Counted from the first letter of the stretch, positions 35,905 through 45,740 are shown. The stretch is 64,000 bases of DNA from Paenibacillus gorillae (GCF_000513275.1 NZ_CBVJ010000015.1:1-64000), one strand, 5' to 3'. Program-made: numbers and translations. The notes: generated by a model not told the origin, from the sequence alone.

Positions 35905-37317
35905 ATGTCTAAACAGCAAATCGGCGTTATCGGATTGGCAGTAATGGGCAAAAACTTGGCCCTTAACATTGAAAGCAGAGGGTTTACCGTCTCGGTATAC
36001 AACCGCTCCCGCGAGAAAACGGATGATTTGGTCCAAGAAGCCGCTGGCAAAAATCTCGTTCCTACTTACACCATCGAAGAGTTCGTGCAATCGCTGGAAT
36101 CACCGCGCAAAATCCTTATCATGGTACAAGCTGGCGCTGGTACTGACGCGACAATCGATTCCCTCGTTCCGCACTTGGATAAAGGCGACATCATCATCGA
36201 CGGCGGCAACGCTTATTTCCCTGACACGCAGCGCCGCAGCAAAGCGCTTGAAGAGCAAGGCATCCGCTTTATCGGCACGGGCGTTTCGGGCGGCGAAGAA
36301 GGCGCGCTGAAAGGCCCTTCCATCATGCCTGGCGGTCAAGAATCCGCGTACAAGCTGGTTGAGCCGATTCTGACAGCGATTTCCGCTAAAGTCGGCGACG
36401 ACGCTTGCTGCACATACATCGGACCGGACGGCGCTGGCCACTACGTGAAGATGGTTCATAACGGCATTGAGTATGGTGACATGCAGTTGATCTGCGAAGC
36501 CTACGACCTGCTGAAAAACGTGCTGGACGTAAGCACGGAAGAGCTTCACAGCATCTTCACCGAGTGGAACAAAGGCGAGCTCGACAGCTACCTGATTGAG
36601 ATTACAACTGATATCTTCTCGAAATACGATCCGGAAACAGGCAAACCAATGGTTGACGTTATTTTGGACTCCGCTGGCCAAAAAGGCACAGGCAAATGGA
36701 CAAGCCAAAGCTCCCTCGACCTTGGCGTACCGTTGTCGATCATTACGGAATCCGTATTCACACGCTTCCTGTCCGCTATGAAAGAAGAGCGCGTAGCAGC
36801 AAGCAAAGTGCTGAGCGGCCCGGCAAAAGCTCCTTTCCAAGGCGACAGAGCGGCATTCATCGAAGCGGTTCGCAAAGCGCTGTTTGCAAGTAAAATTTGC
36901 TCGTACGCACAAGGCTTCGCTCAAATGCGCGCAGCTTCGGAAGAGTATGACTGGAACCTTCGCTACGGCGACATCGCGATGATTTTCCGCGGCGGCTGCA
37001 TTATCCGCGCAGGCTTCCTGCAAAACATCAAAGATGCATACGACAACGATCCAAGTCTGAAAAACCTGCTGCTCGACCCTTACTTTACGAACATCGTCGA
37101 ATCGTACCAAGGCGCATGGCGTGAAGTTGTAGCTGCAGCTGTAACGAATGGCGTTCCGGTTCCGGCTTTCGCAAGCGCACTGGCTTACTTCGACAGCTAC
37201 CGTTCCGAGCGTCTGCCAGCTAACCTGCTGCAAGCGCAGCGCGATTACTTCGGCGCACACACGTTCAAGCGTGTGGACAAAGAAGGCAGCTTCCACTTCA
37301 ACTGGCTGCAAAACTAA
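35905..37317 (+). CDS. gnd: 6-phosphogluconate dehydrogenase, decarboxylating
   Basis: 470 aa, full length. N-terminal Rossmann domain ([26 protein letters not shown]), catalytic [18 protein letters not shown] and [16 protein letters not shown], with the catalytic Lys in that second motif. Converts 6-phosphogluconate to ribulose 5-phosphate and CO2 with NAD(P)+ in the oxidative pentose phosphate pathway. Strong codon bias suggests high expression. No zwf or pgl is adjacent. Monocistronic. Confidence 0.95.
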   Translation: MSKQQIGVIGLAVMGKNLALNIESRGFTVSVYNRSREKTDDLVQEAAGKNLVPTYTIEEFVQSLESPRKILIMVQAGAGTDATIDSLVPHLDKGDIIIDGGNAYFPDTQRRSKALEEQGIRFIGTGVSGGEEGALKGPSIMPGGQESAYKLVEPILTAISAKVGDDACCTYIGPDGAGHYVKMVHNGIEYGDMQLICEAYDLLKNVLDVSTEELHSIFTEWNKGELDSYLIEITTDIFSKYDPETGKPMVDVILDSAGQKGTGKWTSQSSLDLGVPLSIITESVFTRFLSAMKEERVAASKVLSGPAKAPFQGDRAAFIEAVRKALFASKICSYAQGFAQMRAASEEYDWNLRYGDIAMIFRGGCIIRAGFLQNIKDAYDNDPSLKNLLLDPYFTNIVESYQGAWREVVAAAVTNGVPVPAFASALAYFDSYRSERLPANLLQAQRDYFGAHTFKRVDKEGSFHFNWLQN

Positions 37318-37318
37318 A

Positions 37319-37657
37319 CTAATCGGCATTCGCTTTGCGATGCGGGTCAGCCGTACCTGGCGTCGTCAAGCCGTACGCAGCTTCGATCAGCCAGGCACGC
37401 AGGCGGCCGGCTTCCTGAGCGGAGCAGTGCCTTCTGTGGACGAGCGACATCGCTGCTTCCGCGAAGCAATGAAAGTTTTTCAATAAGCGTGGCTGCGAAA
37501 GTTCCGTTAAGGCGGGATCTTCGTCAGCCACCTTTTTTTTAATATACTCCAGCATCCAGACGACGTCCTCGCGGCATAACGGGTGATCGGGATGAAGGAT
37601 TCGGCTCAGACGCGAATCTGCGGGATGCGGCGGTGGGATGTTACGGTTTAGGGTCAT
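37319..37657 (-). CDS. Small conserved protein of unknown function
   Basis: 112 aa, convergent with gnd and ending 2 bases past its stop. Helical, with RLSRILHPDHPLCREDVVWM, EYIKKKVADEDPALTELSQ and a WLIEAAYGL tail. No membrane or signal segment. ATG at 37657 preceded by GGAGTGACGACGGC. Not recognised beyond a Paenibacillus-like hypothetical protein. Confidence 0.55.
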   Translation of the reverse strand: MTLNRNIPPPHPADSRLSRILHPDHPLCREDVVWMLEYIKKKVADEDPALTELSQPRLLKNFHCFAEAAMSLVHRRHCSAQEAGRLRAWLIEAAYGLTTPGTADPHRKANAD

Positions 37658-37824
37658 GCCGTCGTCACTCCTATCGGTTTGTTATGGGATTATAACTTTA
37701 TGCTTAATAAGCATCATTATCATCATTACGGCATATGCAACTTTTTTATACCCTATTCGCTGCAAAAAATGATATGATATTTGGGACAAAGTCGGAATTA
37801 TTCATAAAAGTGGGGCGCTCTAAC

Positions 37825-38358
37825 TTGGGACAAGAAGCTAACGGCAAAATTGTATTAGTCGGTTTCATGGGAACCGGGAAGTCGACAGTGAGCCGCTTGC
37901 TGGCGGACAAGCTGGGCTGGGTACGCTTTGATTCGGATGAAGAGATCGAGCGTCTGGAAGGCAGGAAAGTCTCGGATATTTTCGCAGCCGAAGGCGAAGC
38001 GGGCTTTCGCGCCATCGAAAGCAATACGCTTATTTCGCTGCTGGAAGCCGGCGGCAACGCGATCATTGCGACGGGCGGCGGAGCCGTTCTGCGTGAGGGC
38101 AACCGAAGCGCGATGCTGGACAACAGCTTCGTTGTAGCGCTGAAAGCTGATGCCGAGCACATCATTTCGCGGGTTAAATCGGATACGTCTCGCCCCTTGC
38201 TGCAAGGCGACGTTGCAGCGAATGTGAACCGGATTATGGAAGCGCGCAAGCATGCGTATGATTTCGCTCATTTGCAGCTGGATACGACAGCTCTGACGGC
38301 GAACGAGGCGGCTGAAGCGATACTGCATCAATTGCATAGCCGCAGCAGTCAGACATAG
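37825..38358 (+). CDS. aroK: Shikimate kinase
   Basis: 177 aa from TTG at 37825, placed 9 bases after GTGGGG; a GTG at 37810 is possible. P-loop GFMGTGKST, shikimate-binding DSDEEIE, ATGGGAV, and the lid arginine in DTSRPLLQ. Phosphorylates shikimate with ATP in the chorismate pathway. The next gene, aroA, carries out the following step, so the two form a functional pair, 63 bases apart. Confidence 0.92.
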   Translation: MGQEANGKIVLVGFMGTGKSTVSRLLADKLGWVRFDSDEEIERLEGRKVSDIFAAEGEAGFRAIESNTLISLLEAGGNAIIATGGGAVLREGNRSAMLDNSFVVALKADAEHIISRVKSDTSRPLLQGDVAANVNRIMEARKHAYDFAHLQLDTTALTANEAAEAILHQLHSRSSQT

Positions 38359-38421
38359 CCATTGTTTAACTCCGGGCACTGCCCGCATACTACTATATAG
38401 ATAAGGGAGACTTGCAGCACT

Positions 38422-39714
38422 ATGGATGTTATCGTTACTCCTACGCCCGAACTGAAGGGCGAAATTCAGGCGCTTTCCTCGAAAAACTATACGACTCGCT
38501 ACCTGCTCGTTGCAGCATTGGCAGAAGGAACGAGCACGATCTATTACCCTGCACATAGCGAAGACAGCGATGCGATGCGCCGTTGTATTCGTGATCTGGG
38601 TGCAATTGTAGAAGAAGATGACGAGAAAATCGTCATTACAGGGTTTGGCAAAAATCCGAAAGCGGTAGACACGCTGGATGTCGGCAATGCCGGAGCGGTT
38701 CTTCGCTTCCTGATGGCCATTGCTGCTCTTTGTCCGGATGTAACTTTCGTTAACAAATACCCGGATTCGCTGGGCAAAAGACCCCATAACGATCTGATCG
38801 ATGCGCTTGGTCAAATCGGCGTTTCGGTAGAGCATGACGAAGGCAAGCTGCCGATCCGCATTCGCGGCGGCCAGCCTGTTGGCGGCAAAATCCAAGTATC
38901 AGGCAGCGTTAGCTCGCAATTTCTGAGCGCATTGCTGTTTCTGACTCCGCTGTTGAAAGAGGACAGCGAAATTGAAGTGCTGCATGATCTGAAATCGAAG
39001 GTTGTTGTTGGTCAGACGCTTGAGGTGCTTGAGCAAGCGGGCATCGTCATTCATGCCAGCGAGGACTTGATGCATTACCGTGTTCCAGGCAACCAAAGCT
39101 ATCAGGCGAAAACCTATTCCGTACAAGGCGACTACCCGGGATCGGCAGCGATTCTTGCGGCAGCGGCTGTGACGAATTCCGACGTGATCGTGCATCGTCT
39201 TGAAGAGAAGAGCAAGCAAGGCGAGCGTGCTGTCGTTGATGTGCTGAAAATGATGGAAGTGCCGATGACGCATGAAGGCGGTATCGTACATGTTAAAGGC
39301 AACGGCAAGCTGAAAGCTGTTGAATTCGATGGCGATCAGGCAACTGACGCGGTACTGGCTATGGTTGCTGCTGCTGTATTCGCAGAGGGAACTTCGCGTT
39401 TCTATGATGTAGAGAACTTGCGCTACAAAGAATGCGATCGGATTACCGATTACTTGAATGAGCTTCGCAAAGCGGGAGCCAACGTAGAGGAACGCCAAAG
39501 CGAAATTATCGTTCATGGCCGTCCGGAAGGCGTAGAAGGCGGCGTGGAGATCAATGCCCACTATGACCATCGCGTTATTATGGCGCTTACGGTTGTCGGC
39601 CTGCGTGCGAAGCAGCCGCTGCGTATCCGCGACGCGCATCATGTTGCCAAATCGTATCCGATCTATTTCGACCATCTCAAAGCGCTGGGCGCGAACGTAG
39701 AATGGGTAGAATAA
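38422..39714 (+). CDS. aroA: EPSP synthase (3-phosphoshikimate 1-carboxyvinyltransferase)
   Basis: 430 aa, full length. Substrate-binding SKNYTTRYLLVAAL near the N-terminus, GSVSSQFLSALL, DYPGSAAILAAA, the DQATDAVLAM catalytic region and YKECDRI. Joins PEP to shikimate 3-phosphate. The loop that is usually LGNAGTAMRP reads VGNAGAVLRFL, so the conserved Thr and Pro are replaced by Ala and Phe; these positions are known to influence glyphosate binding in other classes. Follows aroK. Confidence 0.95.
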   Translation: MDVIVTPTPELKGEIQALSSKNYTTRYLLVAALAEGTSTIYYPAHSEDSDAMRRCIRDLGAIVEEDDEKIVITGFGKNPKAVDTLDVGNAGAVLRFLMAIAALCPDVTFVNKYPDSLGKRPHNDLIDALGQIGVSVEHDEGKLPIRIRGGQPVGGKIQVSGSVSSQFLSALLFLTPLLKEDSEIEVLHDLKSKVVVGQTLEVLEQAGIVIHASEDLMHYRVPGNQSYQAKTYSVQGDYPGSAAILAAAAVTNSDVIVHRLEEKSKQGERAVVDVLKMMEVPMTHEGGIVHVKGNGKLKAVEFDGDQATDAVLAMVAAAVFAEGTSRFYDVENLRYKECDRITDYLNELRKAGANVEERQSEIIVHGRPEGVEGGVEINAHYDHRVIMALTVVGLRAKQPLRIRDAHHVAKSYPIYFDHLKALGANVEWVE

Positions 39715-39756
39715 CGACTGCAAGCTGATGCTGATATGATAAAGGAGGGTTTACGA

Positions 39757-40191
39757 ATGGCTTTTGAGAATCCATCCCGTGATCGAATTAAGGAACTGCT
39801 GCAGGACAGTAATGTGATCGCTGTAGTCGGCTTGTCCGAAAAGCCGGACCGCGTATCCTACATGGTATCGGAAGCGATGCAGGCAAAGGGATACCGGATC
39901 ATTCCGGTCAATCCTAATGCCGAGACGATTCTGGGCGAGAAAAGCTACCCTTCCCTTCGTGATATTCCGGAGAAAGTGGATGTCGTCAATGTGTTCCGCC
40001 GTCCGGAGCATACGCCTCCGGTCGCCGAGGAGGCGGTTGCTATCGGCGCGAAGACGCTGTGGCTCCAGCTTGGCATCGCCAATGATGAAGCGGCTCATAT
40101 CGCCGCTGAAGGCGGCATGAACGTCATCATGGACCGCTGCATTAAGGTGGAGGATTCCATTCTTCTGCCGCAAGGCAAAGCAAACGGATAA
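39757..40191 (+). CDS. CoA-binding domain protein (YccU-like)
   Basis: 144 aa from ATG at 39757 after AAAGGAGGG. Rossmann-type CoA_binding_2 fold: NVIAVVGLSEKPDRVSYMV, GYRIIPVNPN, and VVNVFRRPEH; the tail has GGMNVIMDRCIKVE. The family binds CoA or a nucleotide; the cellular role is unknown. 42 bases after aroA, probably cotranscribed. Confidence 0.85.
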   Translation: MAFENPSRDRIKELLQDSNVIAVVGLSEKPDRVSYMVSEAMQAKGYRIIPVNPNAETILGEKSYPSLRDIPEKVDVVNVFRRPEHTPPVAEEAVAIGAKTLWLQLGIANDEAAHIAAEGGMNVIMDRCIKVEDSILLPQGKANG

Positions 40192-40199
40192 CGATTGAA

Positions 40200-40273
40200 G
40201 GGCGGGCCTGCGGGGCAATGTCATTAAGTTTAGCTTACTTAATGAATTGGCCTGTGCGGCCCGCCCTTTTTTT
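40200..40273 (+). terminator. Intrinsic terminator
   Basis: GGGCGGGCC pairs with GGCCCGCCC around an inner hairpin (TCATTAAG/CTTAATGA), then seven T. Confidence 0.9.
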
Positions 40274-40292
40274 ATTGCTTAAGACAAAGAGA

Positions 40293-40335
40293 AAGCGTTC
40301 TCTCCATGCTTTGACAAAAACGCGGGGAACCCTTA
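40293..40335 (+). promoter_or_regulatory. Promoter and cre-like box of the PTS operon
   Basis: TTGACA (40311-40316) and TACCAT 17 bases later. Just upstream lies the palindrome GAGAAAGCGTTCTC, close to the CcpA cre consensus (about 12 of 14 positions). CcpA is encoded 5.4 kb downstream. Confidence 0.6.
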
Positions 40336-40375
40336 CCATCGTTAGTAGACAAGTGAAAGGCAAGGAGGTGCGGAA

Positions 40376-42262
40376 TTGAATTTCTTGGGAAGCTTTCAGC
40401 AGCTGGGCAGGGCGTTTATGCTGCCGATGATCGTGCTTCCGGGTGCGGCGATATTTTTATTTCTCAGTCAGCTTCCTTGGGGAATGATTGGATTGCCTGC
40501 GATGTCAGGCTATTTGCAGACTGCAAGCGAAGCGATATTTACCTTTTTGCCGTATTTCTTTGCCATTGGCATCTCATTGGGATTAACGGGCAATGCACTC
40601 GCCGCTGGTATGGCCGCAATGGCCGGCATGGTCATTTACGTCAGCATTACTGGTTCGGCTGAATTGAAGATTGAACCAACGGTGTTCATCGGCTCCCTAA
40701 TCGGGATGATATCCGGTTTCAGTTATGAACGATTTAAAAACTTGCGTTTGCCGGAATATATCCAGTTTTTCGGAGGCCCGCGTTTTGTGCCTCTGTTCGT
40801 AAGCGCTGTCTCGGTGGTGTTCTCGATCGCGATGGTCGGCATTGCGCCTTATATTGAGAGGATGCTTGTCGAGCTTGGTGAAATCGTAGCCTCAGGCGGC
40901 GGTTTTGGCGTGTTCCTATACGGCTTTGTCCATCGGATTCTGGTCGTATTCGGCCTGCACCATCTCGTCAGCCATGTTTTTTGGTTTCAGATCGGCGGAT
41001 TCGAGACGGCGGACGGCTCGATGGTATACGGCGATTTGCCGCGTTTCTTCGCAGGCGACCCGACGGCTGGTTATTTCATGGGAGGCATGTACCCGACCAT
41101 GATGTTCGCTTTGCCTGCTATCGCATTTGCGATTATCCATGAGGCAAGGGAAGACTTGAAGCCGAAGATCCGCAAAACGTTTTTGTCTGCGGCTCTCGCG
41201 TCATTTTTGACGGGGGTAACGGAGCCGGTCGAATTTGCGTTCCTGTTCGTCGCGCCTTATTTGTTCGTCGTACATGCTTTGCTGTCCGGCGTCATTATGT
41301 GGGTGACCTATGAGCTTGGCATCCGTCATGGTTTCTCATTTTCCGGCGGTGCGATCGATTATGTTATCAACTTGCATCTGGCTACGAAAGGCTGGCTGCT
41401 TATTCCGATCGGCATCATCGTAGGCATTGTGTATTATGTTCTGTTCCGATGGGCCATTAACCGTTTTCGTATTCCGACTCCCGGCAGGGAAGAAGGCTCG
41501 CAGCTGGATGAGTGGGCAGGAGATATTCCGTACCGCGCTCCGCTTATTTTGCAAGCCATCGGGGGCAAAGACAACATTATTCAGATGGAGTCCTGCATAA
41601 CGAGACTGCGGCTTAAGGTCGCGAATGAGCGACTGCTCGATATTAATGCATTGCGCAATTTGGGCGCAGCAGGTGTCATCCGCTTGGGCGGAGGCAATGT
41701 GCAGGTCGTCTTCGGCACGTATTCGGAATTGATCCGCGGCGAGATGATCAAATCAATTCAGCGCGATCAGGCGCAAGTATTGTTCAGCTCTCCGATGCAA
41801 GGCCGGATGATTCCGCTGGAAGAGGTGCCGGACCCGATATTCTCAGGCAAGCTTGTTGGAGAAGGGGTCGCCTTTATTCCGGACAAGGGAGAACTCGTAT
41901 CGCCGGTTAAAGGCGAAATCATTCATGTGTACCCTACGATGCATGCGGTCGGCATCCGCACGCCGGAAGGGCTGGACGTGCTGCTTCATATTGGCATCGA
42001 TACATCTCAGCTGGGCGGCAAGGGCTACTTCAACGCCGTCGTGAAGGAAGGCGACGAAGTGCTGCCTGGAGCGCTGCTGGTGAAGTTTGATTTGCAGCGC
42101 ATCCGCAAAGAAAGCAAGTCGATTGCCACGCCTATGGTTATTACGAATTCGGATCTGGTCCGTTCGTGGCGGTTTGCTCCGTTTAAGGCAGTCAAGAAGG
42201 GGCAGTCTTCGGTAATGTCCGTTGTACTTAAAGAGAGAAACAGTGGAGGGGAAGGACAATGA
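40376..42262 (+). CDS. PTS sugar transporter EIICBA, GlcNAc/glucose type
   Basis: 628 aa, TTG start at 40376 after AAGGAGG. Residues 1-365: EIIC with about ten membrane helices (MLPMIVLPGAAIFLFL; HVFWFQIGGF; FFAGDPTAG; LTGVTEPVEFAF). Residues 385-465: EIIB with phospho-Cys407 in ESCITRLRL. Residues 475-628: EIIA with phospho-His538 in DVLLHIGID. Phosphorylates its sugar during uptake. The VFWFQIG and GDLPRFFAGD motifs resemble N-acetylglucosamine permeases (NagE) more than PtsG, but specificity is inferred. The stop overlaps ptsI. Confidence 0.88.
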   Translation: MNFLGSFQQLGRAFMLPMIVLPGAAIFLFLSQLPWGMIGLPAMSGYLQTASEAIFTFLPYFFAIGISLGLTGNALAAGMAAMAGMVIYVSITGSAELKIEPTVFIGSLIGMISGFSYERFKNLRLPEYIQFFGGPRFVPLFVSAVSVVFSIAMVGIAPYIERMLVELGEIVASGGGFGVFLYGFVHRILVVFGLHHLVSHVFWFQIGGFETADGSMVYGDLPRFFAGDPTAGYFMGGMYPTMMFALPAIAFAIIHEAREDLKPKIRKTFLSAALASFLTGVTEPVEFAFLFVAPYLFVVHALLSGVIMWVTYELGIRHGFSFSGGAIDYVINLHLATKGWLLIPIGIIVGIVYYVLFRWAINRFRIPTPGREEGSQLDEWAGDIPYRAPLILQAIGGKDNIIQMESCITRLRLKVANERLLDINALRNLGAAGVIRLGGGNVQVVFGTYSELIRGEMIKSIQRDQAQVLFSSPMQGRMIPLEEVPDPIFSGKLVGEGVAFIPDKGELVSPVKGEIIHVYPTMHAVGIRTPEGLDVLLHIGIDTSQLGGKGYFNAVVKEGDEVLPGALLVKFDLQRIRKESKSIATPMVITNSDLVRSWRFAPFKAVKKGQSSVMSVVLKERNSGGEGQ

Positions 42263-44007
42263 TACAAGGAATTGGAGCGTCGTCAGGCATTGCGATCGGC
42301 AAGTCCTTCGTCTTGCCGAGCTGGGAGTGGGAATTTCCCGAGCAGCGCGTTGACGTCGCTGATTTTGCTCGCGAGTTCGAACGGGTCTATGAGGGAATCC
42401 GTACGTCCAAGCATGAGATCGAGCAGATGAAGGACGAGCTTCGCGAAGTGGTTGGCGTGGATGAGACGAATATTTTCGATGCGCATATCGCGATTTTGGA
42501 CGATCCGGTTTTCATGAATGAGATCCAAGGCATCATCCAGCGCCAATATAAAGCTGCGGAAGTTGCAGTCAAGGAAGCGATCGATCATTTTGTAACGATG
42601 TTCGATTTGCTGGATGACGATTATATGAAGGAGCGTGCGCTGGATATTAAGGATGTCGGCAACCGGTTATTGAAGCATCTGCTCGGCGCGCCTGAAATTA
42701 CACTCCCATCGGATACGCTTCCCTTCATCTTAATCGCCAAGGAGCTGTCGCCTTCCCAACTGGCTCATATCAATCCGCAAAACGTTCTCGGCATTGTGAC
42801 GCTGGTCGGCAGCGCAACTTCCCACTCCGCCATTATGGCAAGGGCACTTGGGGTTCCGCTCGTCGTAGGCGTAGAAGCGAAGCTGGAGGAGCCGATACAA
42901 ACCGGTCAGACGCTAATTATCGACGGATCGACAGGCGCATTGTATCTGGACCCTGAGCAGCCGCTGATCGACAAGTACTCCGAGCTCCAAAGCGTGCAGA
43001 AGGAAGCGAGAAAGCAATTGAACAGCATTGCAGGACATAGACCGGTTACTCCAGATGGTAAAATGCTGGAGCTGGCCGCAAACATCAGCTCGTATAAAGA
43101 GCTTGAAATCGCATTGTCGAGCGGTGCGCACGGCGTTGGATTGTTCCGTACCGAATTTCTTTATATGGATCGTAATCGCTTCCCGAAAGAGGAGGAGCAA
43201 TTCGAGGTATACCGGAGTGTGGCAGAACGTCTAGATGGTGAGCCGCTCATTATCCGGACGCTGGATATCGGCGGGGACAAGCAGCTGGATTACTTTAATA
43301 TGACGGAAGAGGATAATCCGTTTCTCGGTTACCGGGCGATCCGAATTTCCTTGCATCGCAAGGATCTGTTCAAAACCCAGCTTCGCGCTGTGCTGAGGGC
43401 CAGCTTTTATGGACAGGTCAAGCTGATGTATCCGCTTATTTCATCAGTAGAAGAGGTTAGAGCTGCTAATGCGGTGCTCGCGGAGGCGAAACGGGAGCTG
43501 GAAGCGGAAGGCATTCCTTTCGATAAAGGCTTAAAGGTTGGCATTATGATTGAAGTGCCGGCAGCGGTCATTATCGCTGACTTGCTTGCACAGGAAGTTG
43601 ATTTCTTCAGTATTGGGACGAATGATCTTGTGCAATTTACGCTTGCAGTTGACCGGATGAATGAGGAAATTTCGCATCTGTATGAACCGTTCCATCCTGC
43701 TGTGCTCCGGATGCTGAAGCTGACGGCAGAAGCAGCGAAGCGGAATGGCATTAAGGTGGGCGTATGCGGGGAGCTCGCAGGGGATTTACGGGCGCTGCCA
43801 ATATGGCTCAGTCTCGATGTGGATGAGCTTAGCATGTCTTCGCACTCTATCTTGCAAGTGAAAGAGCGGCTGCTCTCCACGAGTCAGAAGGACAGCCGCG
43901 CCTTGCTACCTCAGCTGCTGGAATGCCGGACGAGCGCCGACATTCACGAGAAGCTGAAGCAATTCGCTGATGGCGTGGCCGTAGTTGGACCAGCGCCTGA
44001 ATTATAA
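42259..44007 (+). CDS. ptsI: PTS enzyme I (phosphoenolpyruvate-protein phosphotransferase)
   Basis: 582 aa. N-terminal MIQGIGASSGIAIGKSFV, phospho-His189 in GSATSHSAIMARAL, PEP-binding LFRTEFLYMDR, VGIMIEVPAA, and the active-site CGELAG. Transfers phosphate from PEP to HPr. It starts within the end of the EIICBA gene (ATGA overlap). ptsH (HPr) is not adjacent, which is unusual because ptsHI normally travel together; HPr must be encoded elsewhere. Confidence 0.93.
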   Translation: MIQGIGASSGIAIGKSFVLPSWEWEFPEQRVDVADFAREFERVYEGIRTSKHEIEQMKDELREVVGVDETNIFDAHIAILDDPVFMNEIQGIIQRQYKAAEVAVKEAIDHFVTMFDLLDDDYMKERALDIKDVGNRLLKHLLGAPEITLPSDTLPFILIAKELSPSQLAHINPQNVLGIVTLVGSATSHSAIMARALGVPLVVGVEAKLEEPIQTGQTLIIDGSTGALYLDPEQPLIDKYSELQSVQKEARKQLNSIAGHRPVTPDGKMLELAANISSYKELEIALSSGAHGVGLFRTEFLYMDRNRFPKEEEQFEVYRSVAERLDGEPLIIRTLDIGGDKQLDYFNMTEEDNPFLGYRAIRISLHRKDLFKTQLRAVLRASFYGQVKLMYPLISSVEEVRAANAVLAEAKRELEAEGIPFDKGLKVGIMIEVPAAVIIADLLAQEVDFFSIGTNDLVQFTLAVDRMNEEISHLYEPFHPAVLRMLKLTAEAAKRNGIKVGVCGELAGDLRALPIWLSLDVDELSMSSHSILQVKERLLSTSQKDSRALLPQLLECRTSADIHEKLKQFADGVAVVGPAPEL

Positions 44008-44021
44008 AGCGGCGTTGCTGT

Positions 44022-44549
44022 TTACACTTGTTTTTCCAAGGCGTCGACAAAGGCTTTGGCATAAGGAGGAAGATCGGGCGGACGTCTGGCCGAGATGAGG
44101 TTGCCGTCTACGACGACCGCTTCATCAAACCATTCCGCTCCCGCATTTTCCATATCATCACGAATGCCGGGTGTGGAAGTCACTTTGCGGCCTTGCAATA
44201 TTTTGGCTGATACGAGTACCCAGCCGGCGTGACAGATTTGGCCAATCGGCTTGCCTGCGGCATTCAGCTCTTGGACAAGCTGCAGCACCTTCGGGTAGCG
44301 GCGAAGCTTGTCCGGCGCCCAGCCGCCTGGAACGAGCAGTCCGGCGATATCATCGGCATTGACTTCATCGAAGCTAATGTCGGCTGTTGCCGGTACGCCG
44401 TATTTGCCGATATGCTGCTTGCCTTTCACGGGTCCCGCGTAGAGGACGGTTGCACCGGCCTCGCGCGCGCGATAGACAGGGTACCACAGCTCCAAGTCTT
44501 CAAATTCGTCATCGAGCAGACAGATGACTGTTTTATTGTGCAGTGACAA
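44022..44549 (-). CDS. DJ-1/PfpI family protein
   Basis: 175 aa from TTG at 44549, 9 bases after AGGAGG; a further upstream ATG would ignore that site. Class I glutamine amidotransferase-like fold with the nucleophile Cys in IGQICHAGWVLVSA, preceded by LLVPGGWAPDKLR, and the Glu in DDEFEDLEL. Resembles PfpI/YraA-type proteins with deglycase, protease or chaperone activities reported. Converges with ptsI; divergent from the VanZ gene. Confidence 0.85.
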   Translation of the reverse strand: MSLHNKTVICLLDDEFEDLELWYPVYRAREAGATVLYAGPVKGKQHIGKYGVPATADISFDEVNADDIAGLLVPGGWAPDKLRRYPKVLQLVQELNAAGKPIGQICHAGWVLVSAKILQGRKVTSTPGIRDDMENAGAEWFDEAVVVDGNLISARRPPDLPPYAKAFVDALEKQV

Positions 44550-44614
44550 AAGTATGTACCTCCTTCTATGAGTGCATGCTGGCATTTCCATTACATTGTA
44601 TCGAAGGAGACCGG

Positions 44615-45034
44615 ATGAAGCAAACCGATAGAACCAGACTTGCAGGCGTGCTGAGATTCATTCCGGCTGTGATCTGGATGGCGGTCATTTTTATGCTGTC
44701 CTCACGAACCGGGGATGAAGTAGGCTCGCTGCTTCCTTTTTTTCAGCAATTTTTCCCGTCGATGGAAAGCTTTGATTGGGGCCATTATGTTTCGTATTTC
44801 GTGCTTGCCGCTGCTATTGATTTTGGTATCGGGAAACGCGCCGACCGTCTTGTATGGAAGGTCGCTATCGTCTTGTTATGCGGCTTGTACGGCGTGACGG
44901 ATGAGTATCATCAATCCTTTGTTGGCGGGAGAACACCGGACATAATGGACATTCGCAATGATATGATTGGCGCTGCAGTGTGGGTGCTTCTCATTAGCAT
45001 TCCGCCGCTTCGGAAGCTATGGCGAAAATTCTAG
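44615..45034 (+). CDS. VanZ family membrane protein
   Basis: 139 aa from ATG at 44615 after GAAGGAGA. Four membrane helices with family signatures FMLSSRTGDEVGSL, HYVSYFVLAAAID, and the TDEYHQSFVGGRTPDIMDIR box. VanZ-like proteins can raise teicoplanin tolerance in some hosts; most have no known role. Here not linked to a vancomycin-resistance cluster. Confidence 0.85.
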   Translation: MKQTDRTRLAGVLRFIPAVIWMAVIFMLSSRTGDEVGSLLPFFQQFFPSMESFDWGHYVSYFVLAAAIDFGIGKRADRLVWKVAIVLLCGLYGVTDEYHQSFVGGRTPDIMDIRNDMIGAAVWVLLISIPPLRKLWRKF

Positions 45035-45162
45035 TAAAAATTGCATAGCGCTTGCAGCAGGATTTTTTGCAAAAAAGGTCGAATAATTTACGCATCTCAT
45101 TATGCGATTATACGGATCGTGAGAAATGACGGCATGCCGTCAGCGTGAAGGAGTGGACCAAC

Positions 45163-45576
45163 TTGCAGAAAAGGTGTCATTGCGGTGACATCATGAAGAT
45201 GAAGCTTCGAACAGTTATCTATTCGGGCAAGGTCGAAATCGATAATGTACCGATCTATTCCTGTTCGGCATGCAGCCGCAGCGAAGTATTCCCTGAAGTG
45301 AAACCGGACTTAACCGGATTAATTGCCCAGTTGGGCGCAAGTCCATCTAAACAGACGTTTTTGTTTAACGAATGCAATGAATGGGCAGATTTGCTAGTAG
45401 AGGCAAGCGGAGACAGGAAACAACCGGATACCAGTGCAATAGAGCGGCTTATTGGGGAGCGGGTCAACTCGCTGCTTGATTTGATGCTGCTGGCCCAATC
45501 ACTGGACGATCGGGATTGGATGGCCGACATTAGCAAAAGATTGTCGCAAATCAGCCGCCGCTCGATGCATACATAA
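45163..45576 (+). CDS. Zinc-ribbon protein of unknown function
   Basis: 137 aa from TTG at 45163, about 10 bases after GAAGGAG. N-terminal ribbon of the YgiT type: KRCHCGDIM and YSCSACSRSE supply four Cys. The C-terminal part is helical (IGERVNSLLDLMLLAQSL). No toxin-type partner gene is adjacent, so a YgiT/MqsA-like antitoxin role is unlikely. Monocistronic, in front of ccpA. Confidence 0.65.
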   Translation: MQKRCHCGDIMKMKLRTVIYSGKVEIDNVPIYSCSACSRSEVFPEVKPDLTGLIAQLGASPSKQTFLFNECNEWADLLVEASGDRKQPDTSAIERLIGERVNSLLDLMLLAQSLDDRDWMADISKRLSQISRRSMHT

Positions 45577-45740
45577 GAAAAATGCACGAACCATTATCCA
45601 TTACTTTCCATGCGTTGGGCCGAACAGGTGCGAACATTGCGAAAAGCCGTATTTTGTCGTATTATTACCTTAATATGCCGTGAACGATTTACACAAAAAT
45701 GGGTAAAAGTAAAAAAATTGAGATAATGGAGAGAAGCCCC

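Noticed and set aside
36100-37329. 409-codon open frame on the minus strand opposite gnd
   Set aside because: It is an exact shadow of a highly biased gnd gene, is rich in Cys, His and Arg in a non-protein-like pattern, and has no ribosome binding site.
37855-39723. Long minus-strand frames of 346 and 274 codons opposite aroK and aroA
   Set aside because: Antisense shadows of well-identified genes with no family similarity and no start signals.
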